From positions 1 through 51,220 of the forward strand of contig NZ_JAGGMO010000009.1 of NCBI RefSeq assembly GCF_017875395.1: a stretch of 51,220 nt of DNA, written 5' to 3'. Numbering within the stretch: the first letter of the stretch is position 1; each line of letters begins with the position of its first letter. The DNA comes from Methanococcus voltae (lineage in GTDB: Archaea > AGJL01 > Methanococci > Methanococcales > Methanococcaceae). Made by a program: the position numbers and the translations under genes. Positions 8,750 through 17,628 of the stretch are shown piece after piece. Below the pieces are notes generated by a model. That model searched no databases. It was not told the DNA's origin and saw only the letters and a program-made list of their open reading frames with translations.

Positions 8750-9418
8750 TTATTTTATTAATTTTATTACAAAATTATGATTTATACTAGATTCATCAGT
8801 TGTAGAGTAATCAAGGATTTTGGTGCCATCGCATTTGTTTAATTCTTCACTACTAAATATGTTCCCATCTACTTTTAACGCCCCATTATGTACTAAATCC
8901 TGAAGTTTACTGATAATATCAAATTTACCCGTATCTTCTTCCCAGGTATCTTCAGGAAGTTCATTACAAAGCTGTAAAAATGTATAATTTTCCGTACTAT
9001 TGGCATAATGGTTATTTACCACATCTACAATATTATTTTTTATTCTAGTCTCCCAAGCCAAATACTTCTGCTCTTCTTCGCTGATTTCTTTTTCAACTTC
9101 TTCATCAACTTCATAAGGGATTAATTCAAATGAAACAGTTGCATTTTTTTCATTTTCCTTATTGAGCTTAATTTTGTGGTCAAAAAATTCTACTTCTTCC
9201 AAATCGTTTGAAATCATATTATCTGCTAAATCTAACTTTATATTTTCCATCTGTTCTTCGATAAAGCTTTTTAATTGTAATATTTTTCTTCTATTGGTTG
9301 CACCATCTAAATCTTCCAAAAACATCCTGTTTAATTCATATGTCCTAAACATGTCTATTATAAACAATTCTTTAAGATCTTCTTCGGATAAATTACTTAA
9401 AAGTTTTTTACTTGCCAA
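8750..9418 (-). CDS. Hypothetical two-part protein (222 aa) between fic and its short paralogue
   Basis: Translation likely begins at TTG 9418, preceded by GGTGA at normal spacing; no good ATG fits. Residues 1-105 match the 103-aa neighbour (helical, with a DLEEVEF motif). Residues 105-222 are unique: an acidic stretch (EVDEEVEKEISEEEQK), then a segment with WETRIKNNIVDVV and LHNGALKVDGNIFSSEEL that could be a small winged-helix-like fold, though this is weak. There is no signal or membrane segment. It lies 93 bp downstream of the Fic gene on the same strand, so co-expression is plausible. The function is unknown. Confidence 0.7.
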   Translation of the reverse strand: MASKKLLSNLSEEDLKELFIIDMFRTYELNRMFLEDLDGATNRRKILQLKSFIEEQMENIKLDLADNMISNDLEEVEFFDHKIKLNKENEKNATVSFELIPYEVDEEVEKEISEEEQKYLAWETRIKNNIVDVVNNHYANSTENYTFLQLCNELPEDTWEEDTGKFDIISKLQDLVHNGALKVDGNIFSSEELNKCDGTKILDYSTTDESSINHNFVIKLIK

Positions 9419-9511
9419 ATTTTCACCAGTTGAGATACTAACTTAATTATGGATTTATTAAATTATTAATTTTATCAGATAATTATTTTATTAGCATTAC
9501 CATCATTTTTA

Positions 9512-10915
9512 TTAGTTATTATTTAAAATTGCCATATATTCAAATCTTTTTCCATTTTTACGTTTAATAATTTTATTATTTTTAACCAGTAACTCCAAAT
9601 CATTCCTTGCAGTATCGTAGGCAACAAAAAACATGTTTTGAACTTCTTTGATAGTAACATACTTTTCAGGGTTATTATAAAAATATCTAAGAATATCCGC
9701 TTGTCTTGAATTTAGGGCAGTATTTTCATAAAACTCCTCGCCAATATCCACTAGTTCTTTTTCTCGTCTAGATATATATCTATTCATTTCCTCGATTGAT
9801 TTTTCAATGGCGTCTAAATTATAATTTATAAAGTAGGTTAAATCATTTTCATCCGTTTCAGAATACAAATAGGCTTTTGCATACTTCTTTTTAGCATTTT
9901 TCAATATTCTTGAAATGGCAGTATACCTAAATCCAACGTAGCCTCTCGAAAGTACGTACCAATAGAATATCGCTCGTGCAGTTCTTCCGTTTCCGTCGTT
10001 AAATGGGTGAATATAACCAATTAAAAAGTGAAGAATTATCCCTTTTATTATTGGCGGTATAAAATACCCATCTTCATCAGAATTTGCAAAATTGCAAAAC
10101 TCTTCCATTAGTTCAGGGATTTCTGCGTATTTAGGGGGCGTATGGTAAGTAATACCAACGTCTAAGTTATCGCCCACAACTATTTCATCGTTATCTCGAT
10201 ATTGCATCTCATCTTTTTTATCATTCAACGTATCTTCTGTTATCGACCTATGAAGCTCCAAAATAACTTCGGGAGTTAATTGCTCGTTTATAAGGTTATC
10301 ATAGATGTATTCCATCGTAATATATCCATTATATATCATTTTTTCAGAGTTATTTGTAGGCTTTTTCTGTTGAAGAATCATTTCTTTAGCTTTTTTACGA
10401 GTTGTAGTAGCTCCTTCAATTTGACTCGATGCAATTGCCTCTTCGATTAGGGAAGCTATAAGATATTTTTTCTTATATTTTTCGTTTACATTTTTAAGGC
10501 CAATATTCATTTCCCCGAAAGTTGCCTTATCAATTTCATGTATCCTCTTCAATAAGGTGTTTGTTAAGCAATATTTAAAACTATACCCTTTTATTTTAAA
10601 ATTCTGGTTTTTAAAAGCCCTTAATAATTGTAATATAAACCAAAGTTCTTTTTTATCCATGCTGAAATCTTTATATTTTAAATCATCCCAATGAACGTAA
10701 TTTACATTCAATAGTATTTCTTTTTCTTTTTCAGGAACATTTAATTCTTCGCCCTTAACTATAGAATTTATTAAATTAAAATACTTTAAAATACTTAAAA
10801 AGTCCAATTTAAATTTTTTATCATCATTGGAACTTAAATTTATGCCGTTAGTTGTATTAAGACCAAAATCACTCATTAAATCTAGCATATTCGGTGGTTT
10901 TTCAGGAATTTTCAT
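9512..10915 (-). CDS. Fic-domain protein with C-terminal winged helix (putative AMPylase/regulator)
   Basis: The catalytic motif HPFNDGNGRTAR is complete, so nucleotide-monophosphate transfer (usually AMPylation) is expected. Upstream, SSQIEG matches the inhibitory S-x-x-x-E-G helix motif, placing it with self-inhibited (class II-like) Fic proteins. The C-terminal 65 residues (RQADILRYF, ITIKEVQ-like turn, TARNDLELLVKNNKI) form a DeoR/MarR-like winged helix suggesting DNA binding. The longer frame from GTG 10990 would translate the operator repeats as its N-terminus; the ATG at 10915, with GGTGAAGTT in front, is much better and gives 467 aa. A TATA-like AGTATATAAG (minus strand, about 10991-11000) lies between two operator blocks, so autorepression is likely. 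The target protein is unknown. Confidence 0.88.
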   Translation of the reverse strand: MKIPEKPPNMLDLMSDFGLNTTNGINLSSNDDKKFKLDFLSILKYFNLINSIVKGEELNVPEKEKEILLNVNYVHWDDLKYKDFSMDKKELWFILQLLRAFKNQNFKIKGYSFKYCLTNTLLKRIHEIDKATFGEMNIGLKNVNEKYKKKYLIASLIEEAIASSQIEGATTTRKKAKEMILQQKKPTNNSEKMIYNGYITMEYIYDNLINEQLTPEVILELHRSITEDTLNDKKDEMQYRDNDEIVVGDNLDVGITYHTPPKYAEIPELMEEFCNFANSDEDGYFIPPIIKGIILHFLIGYIHPFNDGNGRTARAIFYWYVLSRGYVGFRYTAISRILKNAKKKYAKAYLYSETDENDLTYFINYNLDAIEKSIEEMNRYISRREKELVDIGEEFYENTALNSRQADILRYFYNNPEKYVTIKEVQNMFFVAYDTARNDLELLVKNNKIIKRKNGKRFEYMAILNNN

Positions 10916-10935
10916 AACTTCACCATCCGTACCAA

Positions 10936-11060
10936 CTACCAATTTGGTAGATTTTGGTAGGTATTGGTAGTAAGTTATGAAGTTTGACACTTATATACTT
11001 ATCTACCAATTTGGTAGATTTTGGTAGATTTTGGTAGATTTTGGTAGATTTTGGTAGATT
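10936..11060. promoter_or_regulatory. Operator array upstream of fic: palindromes plus 10-bp phased repeats
   Basis: The 15-bp perfect palindrome CTACCAATTTGGTAG occurs at 10936-10950 and 11003-11017. TTGGTAGATT is repeated five times head-to-tail at 11011-11060, and two further TTGGTAG half sites lie at 10954-10970. Repeats spaced 10 bp apart put every half site on one face of the helix, typical of cooperative protein binding. The two blocks flank the fic TATA box, and the array also lies about 80 bp upstream of the divergent P3 gene, so both may be controlled. Confidence 0.8.
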
Positions 11061-11141
11061 TTGATATTAAATTAATCCTTAACTATATATCTAATAATTA
11101 AAATATTTTAATATATATTATTTATAAATGAGGGGAAAATA

Positions 11142-13082
11142 ATGAAGATATGTATCAAAATAGTACTTTTTATGTTACTAATGGTGACGATGTTGGCTGT
11201 TAATACGGTATATGCAGATACTGAAATAAATAGTAGCGATTATACCATCAATAAATCAGGTAAATATTATTTAGCAAAAAATATAATTTGTAATGATAGC
11301 AATAATTGTATATCTATTACTTGCAACGATGTAGTTATAGATGGTAAGGGTTTTGCATTAGATGGGAATAATTCTGGAAGTAATGGGATTTATATGGCAG
11401 TAATGTTTACCCAACTCCGAAATATAACTATAAAAAATTTAAAGATAAGAAATTTTACAAATAGTGGAATTTATCAATATGGTGCTGTTTCTGGCTTAAT
11501 TAAAAATAATACCCTATACCATAACGGGATGGGTGGAATTACAGCATATGATACTCACCGTTATGAGATTGTAAATAATAATATATCTTCAAATGAAGGG
11601 TATGGTTTTACCGCGTATTATTCAGATAATAATAACATAATAAATAATACCGTAGGACAAAATAATTATCATGGAATACACCTATACGATTCGCTACGTA
11701 ACATGTTGGAAAATAATATTTTATCAAAAAATAAGTGGCACGATATACAGGTAGCAAGTTCCGACCGAACTACGATTAAAAATACAACCGTATCTTCAAA
11801 TGATTCATTAGGAATTGCAATTTTAGATTCAAAATATAATGTTTTAACCAATAATTCGTTAAAAAGTGGTGGTATATCCATTACAGGTCGTTTTTTGGAA
11901 AATTGGAACACACATACCTTTGAAAATAATACGGTCGATGGAAAACCAATTTATTATTATAAAGACGTTAATAATACTACCGTACCAGAAGATGCTGGAC
12001 AAATAATACTTGCAAACTGTAATGGTTTTTTAATTGAAAATATAAACGTCTCTAATCTTTTTACAGGTTTACAAATGGTTTATTCGTCAAATAATCTATT
12101 AAATAATGTTAATGTATCAAATTCTAAAAATGGAATGTTAATTCATATGTCCCATAATAATAGTTTCATAAATAATAAAATTTACTTAAATAATAATTAC
12201 GGTATTTATTTACAACTTTCAGATAATAATACAATATATAATTGCGATATTTCAAATAATAGAGAAGGATTTAAATTTTCCGGTAATAATAACAACACTA
12301 TAAACAATAATTTATTAAAAAATAATGAAATTGGTATGTATTTAAGTAATTTAAATAATAATTCGATATATAACAACACATTTAACAATACGGAAAATAC
12401 CAAAACAGGTAGAATCATTGGTTTAAATCATTGGAATACCACAAAAGAGAACGGTGGTGGAAACTACTGGTTTACTCCAAACGGAACAGGCTTCTCTGAA
12501 ACTCATGCAGATTTAGATAACGACGGTTTCTGTGATGAAATATACAATATTTCAAAAGGAAACATAGATTACTTACCAAAATGTTTTAAAAGAGAAGAAC
12601 CGGCACCTAAACCAAGCAATAATAACAATAATAGGCATAGAACAATAGATGCTTCACCAAGCATAGAATCAAGCTCATTAAGAAGGACAGTTTCAGATTC
12701 AAACGTAGTTTACGGAAGTAGCTTCGATAAACAATTAGCTGAAAATCTAAAGGAAAATATACATTCAGACGATACTGAAATAGATGGAGATACCATTATT
12801 ATCGGAGGGCCAATAGCTAATAGAATAGCTAACCAATATAATGATAGATTCTCTATCCCTGTAACTAATGATAATCCTGGAGAAAATAGAGGAATTATAC
12901 AAGTTATTTCAATTCCTTCAGGTTCTTCAACTATAGTTCAAAGTTATAAGTTAATCTATATAGCTGGTTCTGATAGATTAGGAACTGAAGCTGCTTTAAA
13001 ATACTTTGAAACTCTTACAGAGTTACCTACTGAACCTATTATCGTTGAGTGGACTAGTTCTGGTTGTAAGGTAGTTAACTAA
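11142..13082 (+). CDS. P3: secreted Asn-rich beta-helix surface protein with S-layer-like C-terminal domain
   Basis: The shortest intact family member (646 aa), with GAGGGG before the ATG. A signal peptide (about 1-25, ending VYA before DTEI) is followed by about 400 residues of irregular NosD/PbH1 helix with many N-x-S/T sites. The insert GKPIYYYKDVNN...VPEDAGQIIL lies near 270, then GGGNYW and DLDNDGFCDE at about 440-465, a KREEPAPKP linker and the common C-terminal domain (alleles PSIESS, ENLKEN, GGPIAN, IVQSYK). It diverges from the fic gene and lacks a good match to the 23-bp box of its paralogues, so its expression may instead respond to the fic operator region. Confidence 0.88.
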   Translation: MKICIKIVLFMLLMVTMLAVNTVYADTEINSSDYTINKSGKYYLAKNIICNDSNNCISITCNDVVIDGKGFALDGNNSGSNGIYMAVMFTQLRNITIKNLKIRNFTNSGIYQYGAVSGLIKNNTLYHNGMGGITAYDTHRYEIVNNNISSNEGYGFTAYYSDNNNIINNTVGQNNYHGIHLYDSLRNMLENNILSKNKWHDIQVASSDRTTIKNTTVSSNDSLGIAILDSKYNVLTNNSLKSGGISITGRFLENWNTHTFENNTVDGKPIYYYKDVNNTTVPEDAGQIILANCNGFLIENINVSNLFTGLQMVYSSNNLLNNVNVSNSKNGMLIHMSHNNSFINNKIYLNNNYGIYLQLSDNNTIYNCDISNNREGFKFSGNNNNTINNNLLKNNEIGMYLSNLNNNSIYNNTFNNTENTKTGRIIGLNHWNTTKENGGGNYWFTPNGTGFSETHADLDNDGFCDEIYNISKGNIDYLPKCFKREEPAPKPSNNNNNRHRTIDASPSIESSSLRRTVSDSNVVYGSSFDKQLAENLKENIHSDDTEIDGDTIIIGGPIANRIANQYNDRFSIPVTNDNPGENRGIIQVISIPSGSSTIVQSYKLIYIAGSDRLGTEAALKYFETLTELPTEPIIVEWTSSGCKVVN

Positions 13083-13091
13083 CCTTTTGAT

Positions 13092-13112
13092 GAAACTTTT
13101 TTCAAAAGTTTC
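13092..13112 (+). terminator. Hairpin 10 bp past the P3 stop (empty site of the 122-bp element)
   Basis: GAAACTTTT and AAAAGTTTC pair perfectly (9 bp) around a TTC loop, followed within 20 nt by a T-rich run (ACTTACTTTTTTTAC). It may aid termination. The same site behind P4 and P2 is split by the 122-bp element. Confidence 0.5.
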
Positions 13113-13302
13113 GTTTCATTACTTACTTTTTTTACTTTTTTAGATTATGTTGGTATTACTCAAAGTATTTTTATAAGCTCATAGTATGATATAATATATT
13201 TTTATAATCATTTAGTAATACTTTATATTAAATGTGTATGATTTATATAGTTGGTTATCTTAAGTAGTAATCGGCAGTATTCGTAAACGGGAGGTTAAAA
13301 TT

Positions 13303-14076
13303 ATGCCTAAATTAATCATTTGTGGCCGTGGAGGTTGTGGAAAAAGTACCTTAATCACACTCATGGCTCAGAAAATTGAAGAACAAGGAAAAAAGGTCTT
13401 AATTGTAGATTCGGATGAATCCAACCTCGGTCTTAGTGCCATGGTAGGGATAGAATCTCCAGAAAAAACTCTTATGAATTATTTGGGGGGTAGACCTATA
13501 TTGGATGGTAAGTTAATGGAAGTTTTCCTAAATGGCGGGATTGAGCAATTAGATCTCTTTTCAGAGACTTCATTAGATAAACTCCCATCCGAATTTGTTA
13601 GTTGGAATGGAAACAAAGGCTTTATGCAAATTGGGAAAATAGAACACAACAATGAGGGCTGTGCATGCCCTATGGGTGTAGTAGGAAATGATTTCTTAAA
13701 TAAACTTATTTTAAATCAAAATGAGTGGGTTTTAATAGATACCGAGGCTGGAGTGGAACACTTTGGACGTGGAACTGTTGAAGAAGTAGACGCTGTGATT
13801 ATGGTGGTTGACCCATCTAACGATGCAGTTTTGTTGAGTGAAAAAATATCGAAATTATCTAATGACGCAGGTAAACCCTTTGGAATTGTTCTAAATAGAG
13901 TTGACGATGAAACAAAGGTAATACTCGAAGATGCCATTTCAAAGAAGAAAATTTCTATTATGGGTGCCATACCATATTCAAAGACAATGGCTCGTGAAAA
14001 TCTTGTAGGAAACAGGCTTGATAATAATATGGTCGAAGGTAACGTAGGGGAAATACTAAAAAATCTTGAAAATTAA
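13303..14076 (+). CDS. CooC-like MinD/ParA-family ATPase
   Basis: A 257-aa P-loop ATPase with a good GGGAGG site before the ATG. The deviant Walker A is GRGGCGKST (residues 8-16), Walker B-like strands are VLIVDSDESN and WVLIDTEAGVEH, and a C-x-C pair occurs in GCACPMG near residue 120. The combination of a MinD-type fold and the CxC pair is characteristic of CooC, the nickel-insertion ATPase for carbon monoxide dehydrogenase; an equivalent role for the methanogen CODH/acetyl-CoA synthase is inferred. No CODH gene is nearby, and it stands alone among the surface-protein genes. Other nickel or Fe-S maturation targets are possible. Confidence 0.8.
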   Translation: MPKLIICGRGGCGKSTLITLMAQKIEEQGKKVLIVDSDESNLGLSAMVGIESPEKTLMNYLGGRPILDGKLMEVFLNGGIEQLDLFSETSLDKLPSEFVSWNGNKGFMQIGKIEHNNEGCACPMGVVGNDFLNKLILNQNEWVLIDTEAGVEHFGRGTVEEVDAVIMVVDPSNDAVLLSEKISKLSNDAGKPFGIVLNRVDDETKVILEDAISKKKISIMGAIPYSKTMARENLVGNRLDNNMVEGNVGEILKNLEN

Positions 14077-14222
14077 TAATTAAAATAAATAAAAACATAA
14101 TTTTTCTTTTTTTAAATATATCGTTTTAAAACATTCCTTAATATCGTATATCATCCCAAAAATTTGATTATAATAGCATATTTATAAAACTATATAATGA
14201 TTTTATAAATTTTTTAAAAAAC

Positions 14223-14520
14223 TAAATATCTCCATCTATTTCAGTATCGTCTGAATGTATATTTTCTTTTAATTCTTTTGCTAACTGTTTATCGAAGCTA
14301 CTTCCGTAAACTACGTTTGAATCTGAAACAGTTCTTCTTTAATTGTAACAATTAATTGTAATAGAATCTCCCCCCTAGAATATCAAATTACTGTTTAAAT
14401 AATAGTTACCTGGCTTATTATTGTAGTTTGACCAGTTATACGCATATCCATGTAACTACAATTAAAAGATAGAGTTATTGCTAGTAATAGCATATATAAT
14501 ATTATTTTATCATTTTTCAT
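14223..14520 (-). pseudogene. Decayed sixth member of the P family
   Basis: The minus strand starts at an ATG (14520) with a signal-peptide-like start (MKNDKIILYMLLLAITL), then a frameshifted remnant of the helix start (PGNYYLNSN in another frame, then GGDSITINC). It jumps near 14340 directly to the conserved tail (RRTVSDSNVVYGSSFDKQL... through DDTEIDGD), ending abruptly at about 14223. The whole beta-helix and the last 90 residues are missing. The tail DNA is nearly identical to the living copies, so the decay is recent or the fragment is still converted by its paralogues. Confidence 0.85.
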
Positions 14521-14720
14521 GTTATTCCATAAATCTTATACCATAATTATTTCGTTAATTAAATAACTAATTAGCAATTAAAATAATGCCAAAAAAAGTT
14601 ATAAAATTAAAAGATGTTAAAATTATAAAATAATTATGAAATAAGTGTGACATAATATCAATAATATAAAGTAAATAGGGTTAATTTATTGTTTTTTTCC
14701 ATAATTACACCTAATTAAAA

Positions 14721-14743
14721 ATTTAAATCACTAATTATTTATT
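14721..14743 (+). promoter_or_regulatory. Shared 23-bp upstream box of P4
   Basis: ATTTAAATCACTAATTAT plus TTATT matches the P1, P2 and P5 boxes with one or two changes. It begins 111 nt before the P4 ATG, further than in the others (66-68 nt). The rest of 14521-14831 is AT-rich with no other feature seen. Confidence 0.45.
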
Positions 14744-14831
14744 TTATTAAATGGCTAATTAATTTATTAGATATATCATAATAAAGTTATAATAAAGTTA
14801 TAATAAATTACAAACCGATAATGGTGAATAT

Positions 14832-17324
14832 ATGAAAAAAAGTTGTTTTAAATTGACATTTTTTGTATTATTGGTAACAATAGTATTGTCCCTTAATTCA
14901 GCATATGCAGACACTGAAATAAGTGGCCCCTACAATATTAGCACGCCAGGGAATTACTATTTAATAAACAATATAACTCCAGGGGAACTTGGAGAAAATG
15001 ATGCAATAATAAATATTTTTTGCAGTAACGTAACCTTGGATGGTAAGGGATATACCATAAAGGGAAATTATAATTCATATGGTATAGTAGTACGTAAAAA
15101 TCCCAAATTTATAAAAAATATCACAATAAAAAATTTTAAAATGGAAAATTTAGAGAGATTTGGAATTTGTATCATGAATACAACTAATTCTCATATATTA
15201 AATAACACTGTCAATTCAGCATATGATTCAATTGCATTGATGAATTCATCAAATAACACTATTAAAAATAACAATGTTTCATTATCTGTACGTACAGGTA
15301 TCGAAGCAGTAATGGGCAGTAATAACAATACCATTATTAATAACACTGTTTCAAATTGCCAATTTGGAATTGATATGGGTAAATCGTTAAATAACACTGT
15401 GATAAATAATACATTGTACAATGCAGGGATATGCGTTGGTGGAGATTATTATGGTAACCTTAATCCTAATATTATGCAATGGATTAATCATACAATAGTA
15501 AATAACACCGTAAATGGAAAACCAATTTACTATTACAAAAATAATATTACTGGAAAAGTTCCAAAGGATGCTGGACAAGTAATACTCGTAAATTGTTCAA
15601 ATATGAATGTTGAAAACTTGACCCTAAATAACGTTTCAATGGGCATAGACCTTGGTTTCTGTTCAAATATAACCGTTAAAAACATTACCATGGGTAATAA
15701 TTCAATGGCAAATATTTTGGCATATCAGTTACATAATAGTAGTATTTCAAACAATACTATTGGTTCAGGAAAATATGGAATTTCACTACATTATTCAAAT
15801 AACAATACAATTTGTAATAACAATATTTCAAAGTTTAGCGAGGTAGGAATTATAGTTGCTACCCACTGTACGAATAATACAATTGAAAACAATGAACTCT
15901 ACAAAAATAATATAGACTGTATGTTGGACAATTCTTTTAACAATACTATAAAATCCAATAAATTTACTATGGGTGGTCTTACAATTCGTGGATCACAAAA
16001 ACAATACTGGAATACACACAATATCACAGATAACACCGTAAATGGAAAACCAATTTACTATTACAAAAATAACAATTCAGAAAAAGTGCCAGAAGATGCA
16101 GGACAAGTAATACTTGCAAATTGTTCAAATATGAATGTTGAAAATTTAGCTATAAATAACGTTTCAATAGGTATAAGCCTTGGTTTCTGTTCAAATATAA
16201 CAGTTATAAACACTAACATGACAAATATATACGATTACGGAGTATATTGTAGTAAGTCACCCAATACAACAATTAATAATACTAGAATAGTTGGTATTCC
16301 ATATCAGGGTTGTGGGATATATTTAAAGTATTCAGAATATAGCTCATGTATAAATAATAACATAGTTTCAGTTAGTGTCGGCATACTTACCACATATTCA
16401 AACAACTTAAAACTAATTAATAACGACATATCATCTAAATCTACGAATTTAGCATTTATAACATCGGATAATTCAGAAATAGCTTCTAATAAAATATACA
16501 ATAGTGCTTTAGGAATATACCTAAATGCAAAAAATACTAAAATATATAATAATTATATATATTCAAATAATAATGGATTATTACAAGATAATCCAAATAA
16601 TAACTCAATATATAACAATACATTTAACAATACAAGAAATGTTCTCGTATATGATATTATGGGATTAAATTACTTCAACACTACAAAAGAGAACGGTGGT
16701 GGAAACTACTGGTTTACACCAGAAGGAACAGGTTTCTCTGAAATAACGCCTGACAAAGACGGAGACGGTTTCTGTGATGAAATATACAATATTTCAAAAG
16801 GAAACATTGATTACTTACCAAAATGTTTTAAAAGAGAAGAACCGGCACCTAAACCAGGCAATAATAACAATAATAGGCATAGAACAATAGATGCTTCCAC
16901 TAGTATCGATTCTAAGTCTTTAAGAAGAACTGTTTCAGAATCATCAGTAGTTTACGGAAGTAGCTTCGATAAACAGTTAGCTGAAAATCTAAAGGAAAAT
17001 ATACATTCAGACGATACTGAAATAGATGGAGATACCATTATTATCGGAGGGCCTAGATCTAATAGAATAGCTAACCAATATAATGATAGATTCTCTATCC
17101 CTGTAACTAATGATAATCCTGGAGAAAATAGAGGAATTATACAAGTTATAAGTATTCCTTCAGGCTCTTCAACTGTAATACAGAATTATAAGTTAATCTA
17201 TATAGCTGGTTCCGATAGATTAGGAACTGAAGCTGCTTTAAAATACTTTGAAACTCTTACAGAACTTCCTGAAGAACCTATTATCGTTGAGTGGACCAGT
17301 TCTGGTTATAATGTAGTTAACTAA
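14832..17324 (+). CDS. P4: secreted Asn-rich beta-helix surface protein with S-layer-like C-terminal domain
   Basis: An 830-aa protein with GGTGA before the ATG. The signal peptide (about 1-26, ending AYA before DTEI) precedes a long NosD/PbH1 helix. Unlike its paralogues it carries the GKPIYYYKNN...VPEDAGQVIL insert twice (about 230 and 400), each followed by SNMNVENL and the same SLGFCSNITV-type turn, so an internal duplication of about 180 residues occurred. GGGNYW and DKDGDGFCDE lie at about 620-650, then KREEPAPKP and the shared C-terminal domain (alleles TSIDSK, ENLKEN, GGPRSN, tail SSGYNVVN). It is probably surface-exposed and heavily glycosylated. Confidence 0.88.
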   Translation: MKKSCFKLTFFVLLVTIVLSLNSAYADTEISGPYNISTPGNYYLINNITPGELGENDAIINIFCSNVTLDGKGYTIKGNYNSYGIVVRKNPKFIKNITIKNFKMENLERFGICIMNTTNSHILNNTVNSAYDSIALMNSSNNTIKNNNVSLSVRTGIEAVMGSNNNTIINNTVSNCQFGIDMGKSLNNTVINNTLYNAGICVGGDYYGNLNPNIMQWINHTIVNNTVNGKPIYYYKNNITGKVPKDAGQVILVNCSNMNVENLTLNNVSMGIDLGFCSNITVKNITMGNNSMANILAYQLHNSSISNNTIGSGKYGISLHYSNNNTICNNNISKFSEVGIIVATHCTNNTIENNELYKNNIDCMLDNSFNNTIKSNKFTMGGLTIRGSQKQYWNTHNITDNTVNGKPIYYYKNNNSEKVPEDAGQVILANCSNMNVENLAINNVSIGISLGFCSNITVINTNMTNIYDYGVYCSKSPNTTINNTRIVGIPYQGCGIYLKYSEYSSCINNNIVSVSVGILTTYSNNLKLINNDISSKSTNLAFITSDNSEIASNKIYNSALGIYLNAKNTKIYNNYIYSNNNGLLQDNPNNNSIYNNTFNNTRNVLVYDIMGLNYFNTTKENGGGNYWFTPEGTGFSEITPDKDGDGFCDEIYNISKGNIDYLPKCFKREEPAPKPGNNNNNRHRTIDASTSIDSKSLRRTVSESSVVYGSSFDKQLAENLKENIHSDDTEIDGDTIIIGGPRSNRIANQYNDRFSIPVTNDNPGENRGIIQVISIPSGSSTVIQNYKLIYIAGSDRLGTEAALKYFETLTELPEEPIIVEWTSSGYNVVN

Positions 17325-17342
17325 CCTTTTGATGAAACTTTT

Positions 17343-17464
17343 AAAAATACAAAATATATCCATCATCTTAAAAACCTACGGTTTTTAAAATACCTAAAAT
17401 CTATGATTTTAGTGTAAAGGATTTTATGAACGAAGTGAATAAAATGGTTTGGAGTGAAGCTTTT
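17343..17464 (+). mobile_element. 122-bp tri-loop hairpin element inserted behind P4
   Basis: It is inserted in the 3' hairpin found intact behind P3 and P5, with near-duplicate flanks TGAAACTTTT (17333-17342) and TGAAGCTTTT (17455-17464). Three hairpins are seen: TTAAAAACC/GGTTTTTAA at 17368-17388 (loop TAC), CTAAAATC/GATTTTAG at 17394-17412 (loop TAT) and a long one at 17416-17450 (loop GAA) with symmetric GG/GG and GA/GA internal loops. It has no coding capacity. A matching copy is at 5831-5952 and diverged relatives lie at 290-920. Confidence 0.72.
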
Positions 17465-17628
17465 TTCAAAAGTTTCGTTTCATTACTTACTTTTTTTAGT
17501 TTTTCATCTTAATTATATTTTAGTTCTATTTTAATCATGTATTATTTCTTATTTTTTTATCAAATTTTGCAATAGTTATATAAATTAAGAATTCATATAT
17601 GTAACTATAATTTATGATGTGAATATCT

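Noticed and set aside
10916-10990. Extended GTG start for the Fic protein
   Set aside because: The extra 25 residues translate the TTGGTAG operator repeats; the ATG at 10915 has a proper GGTGA site.
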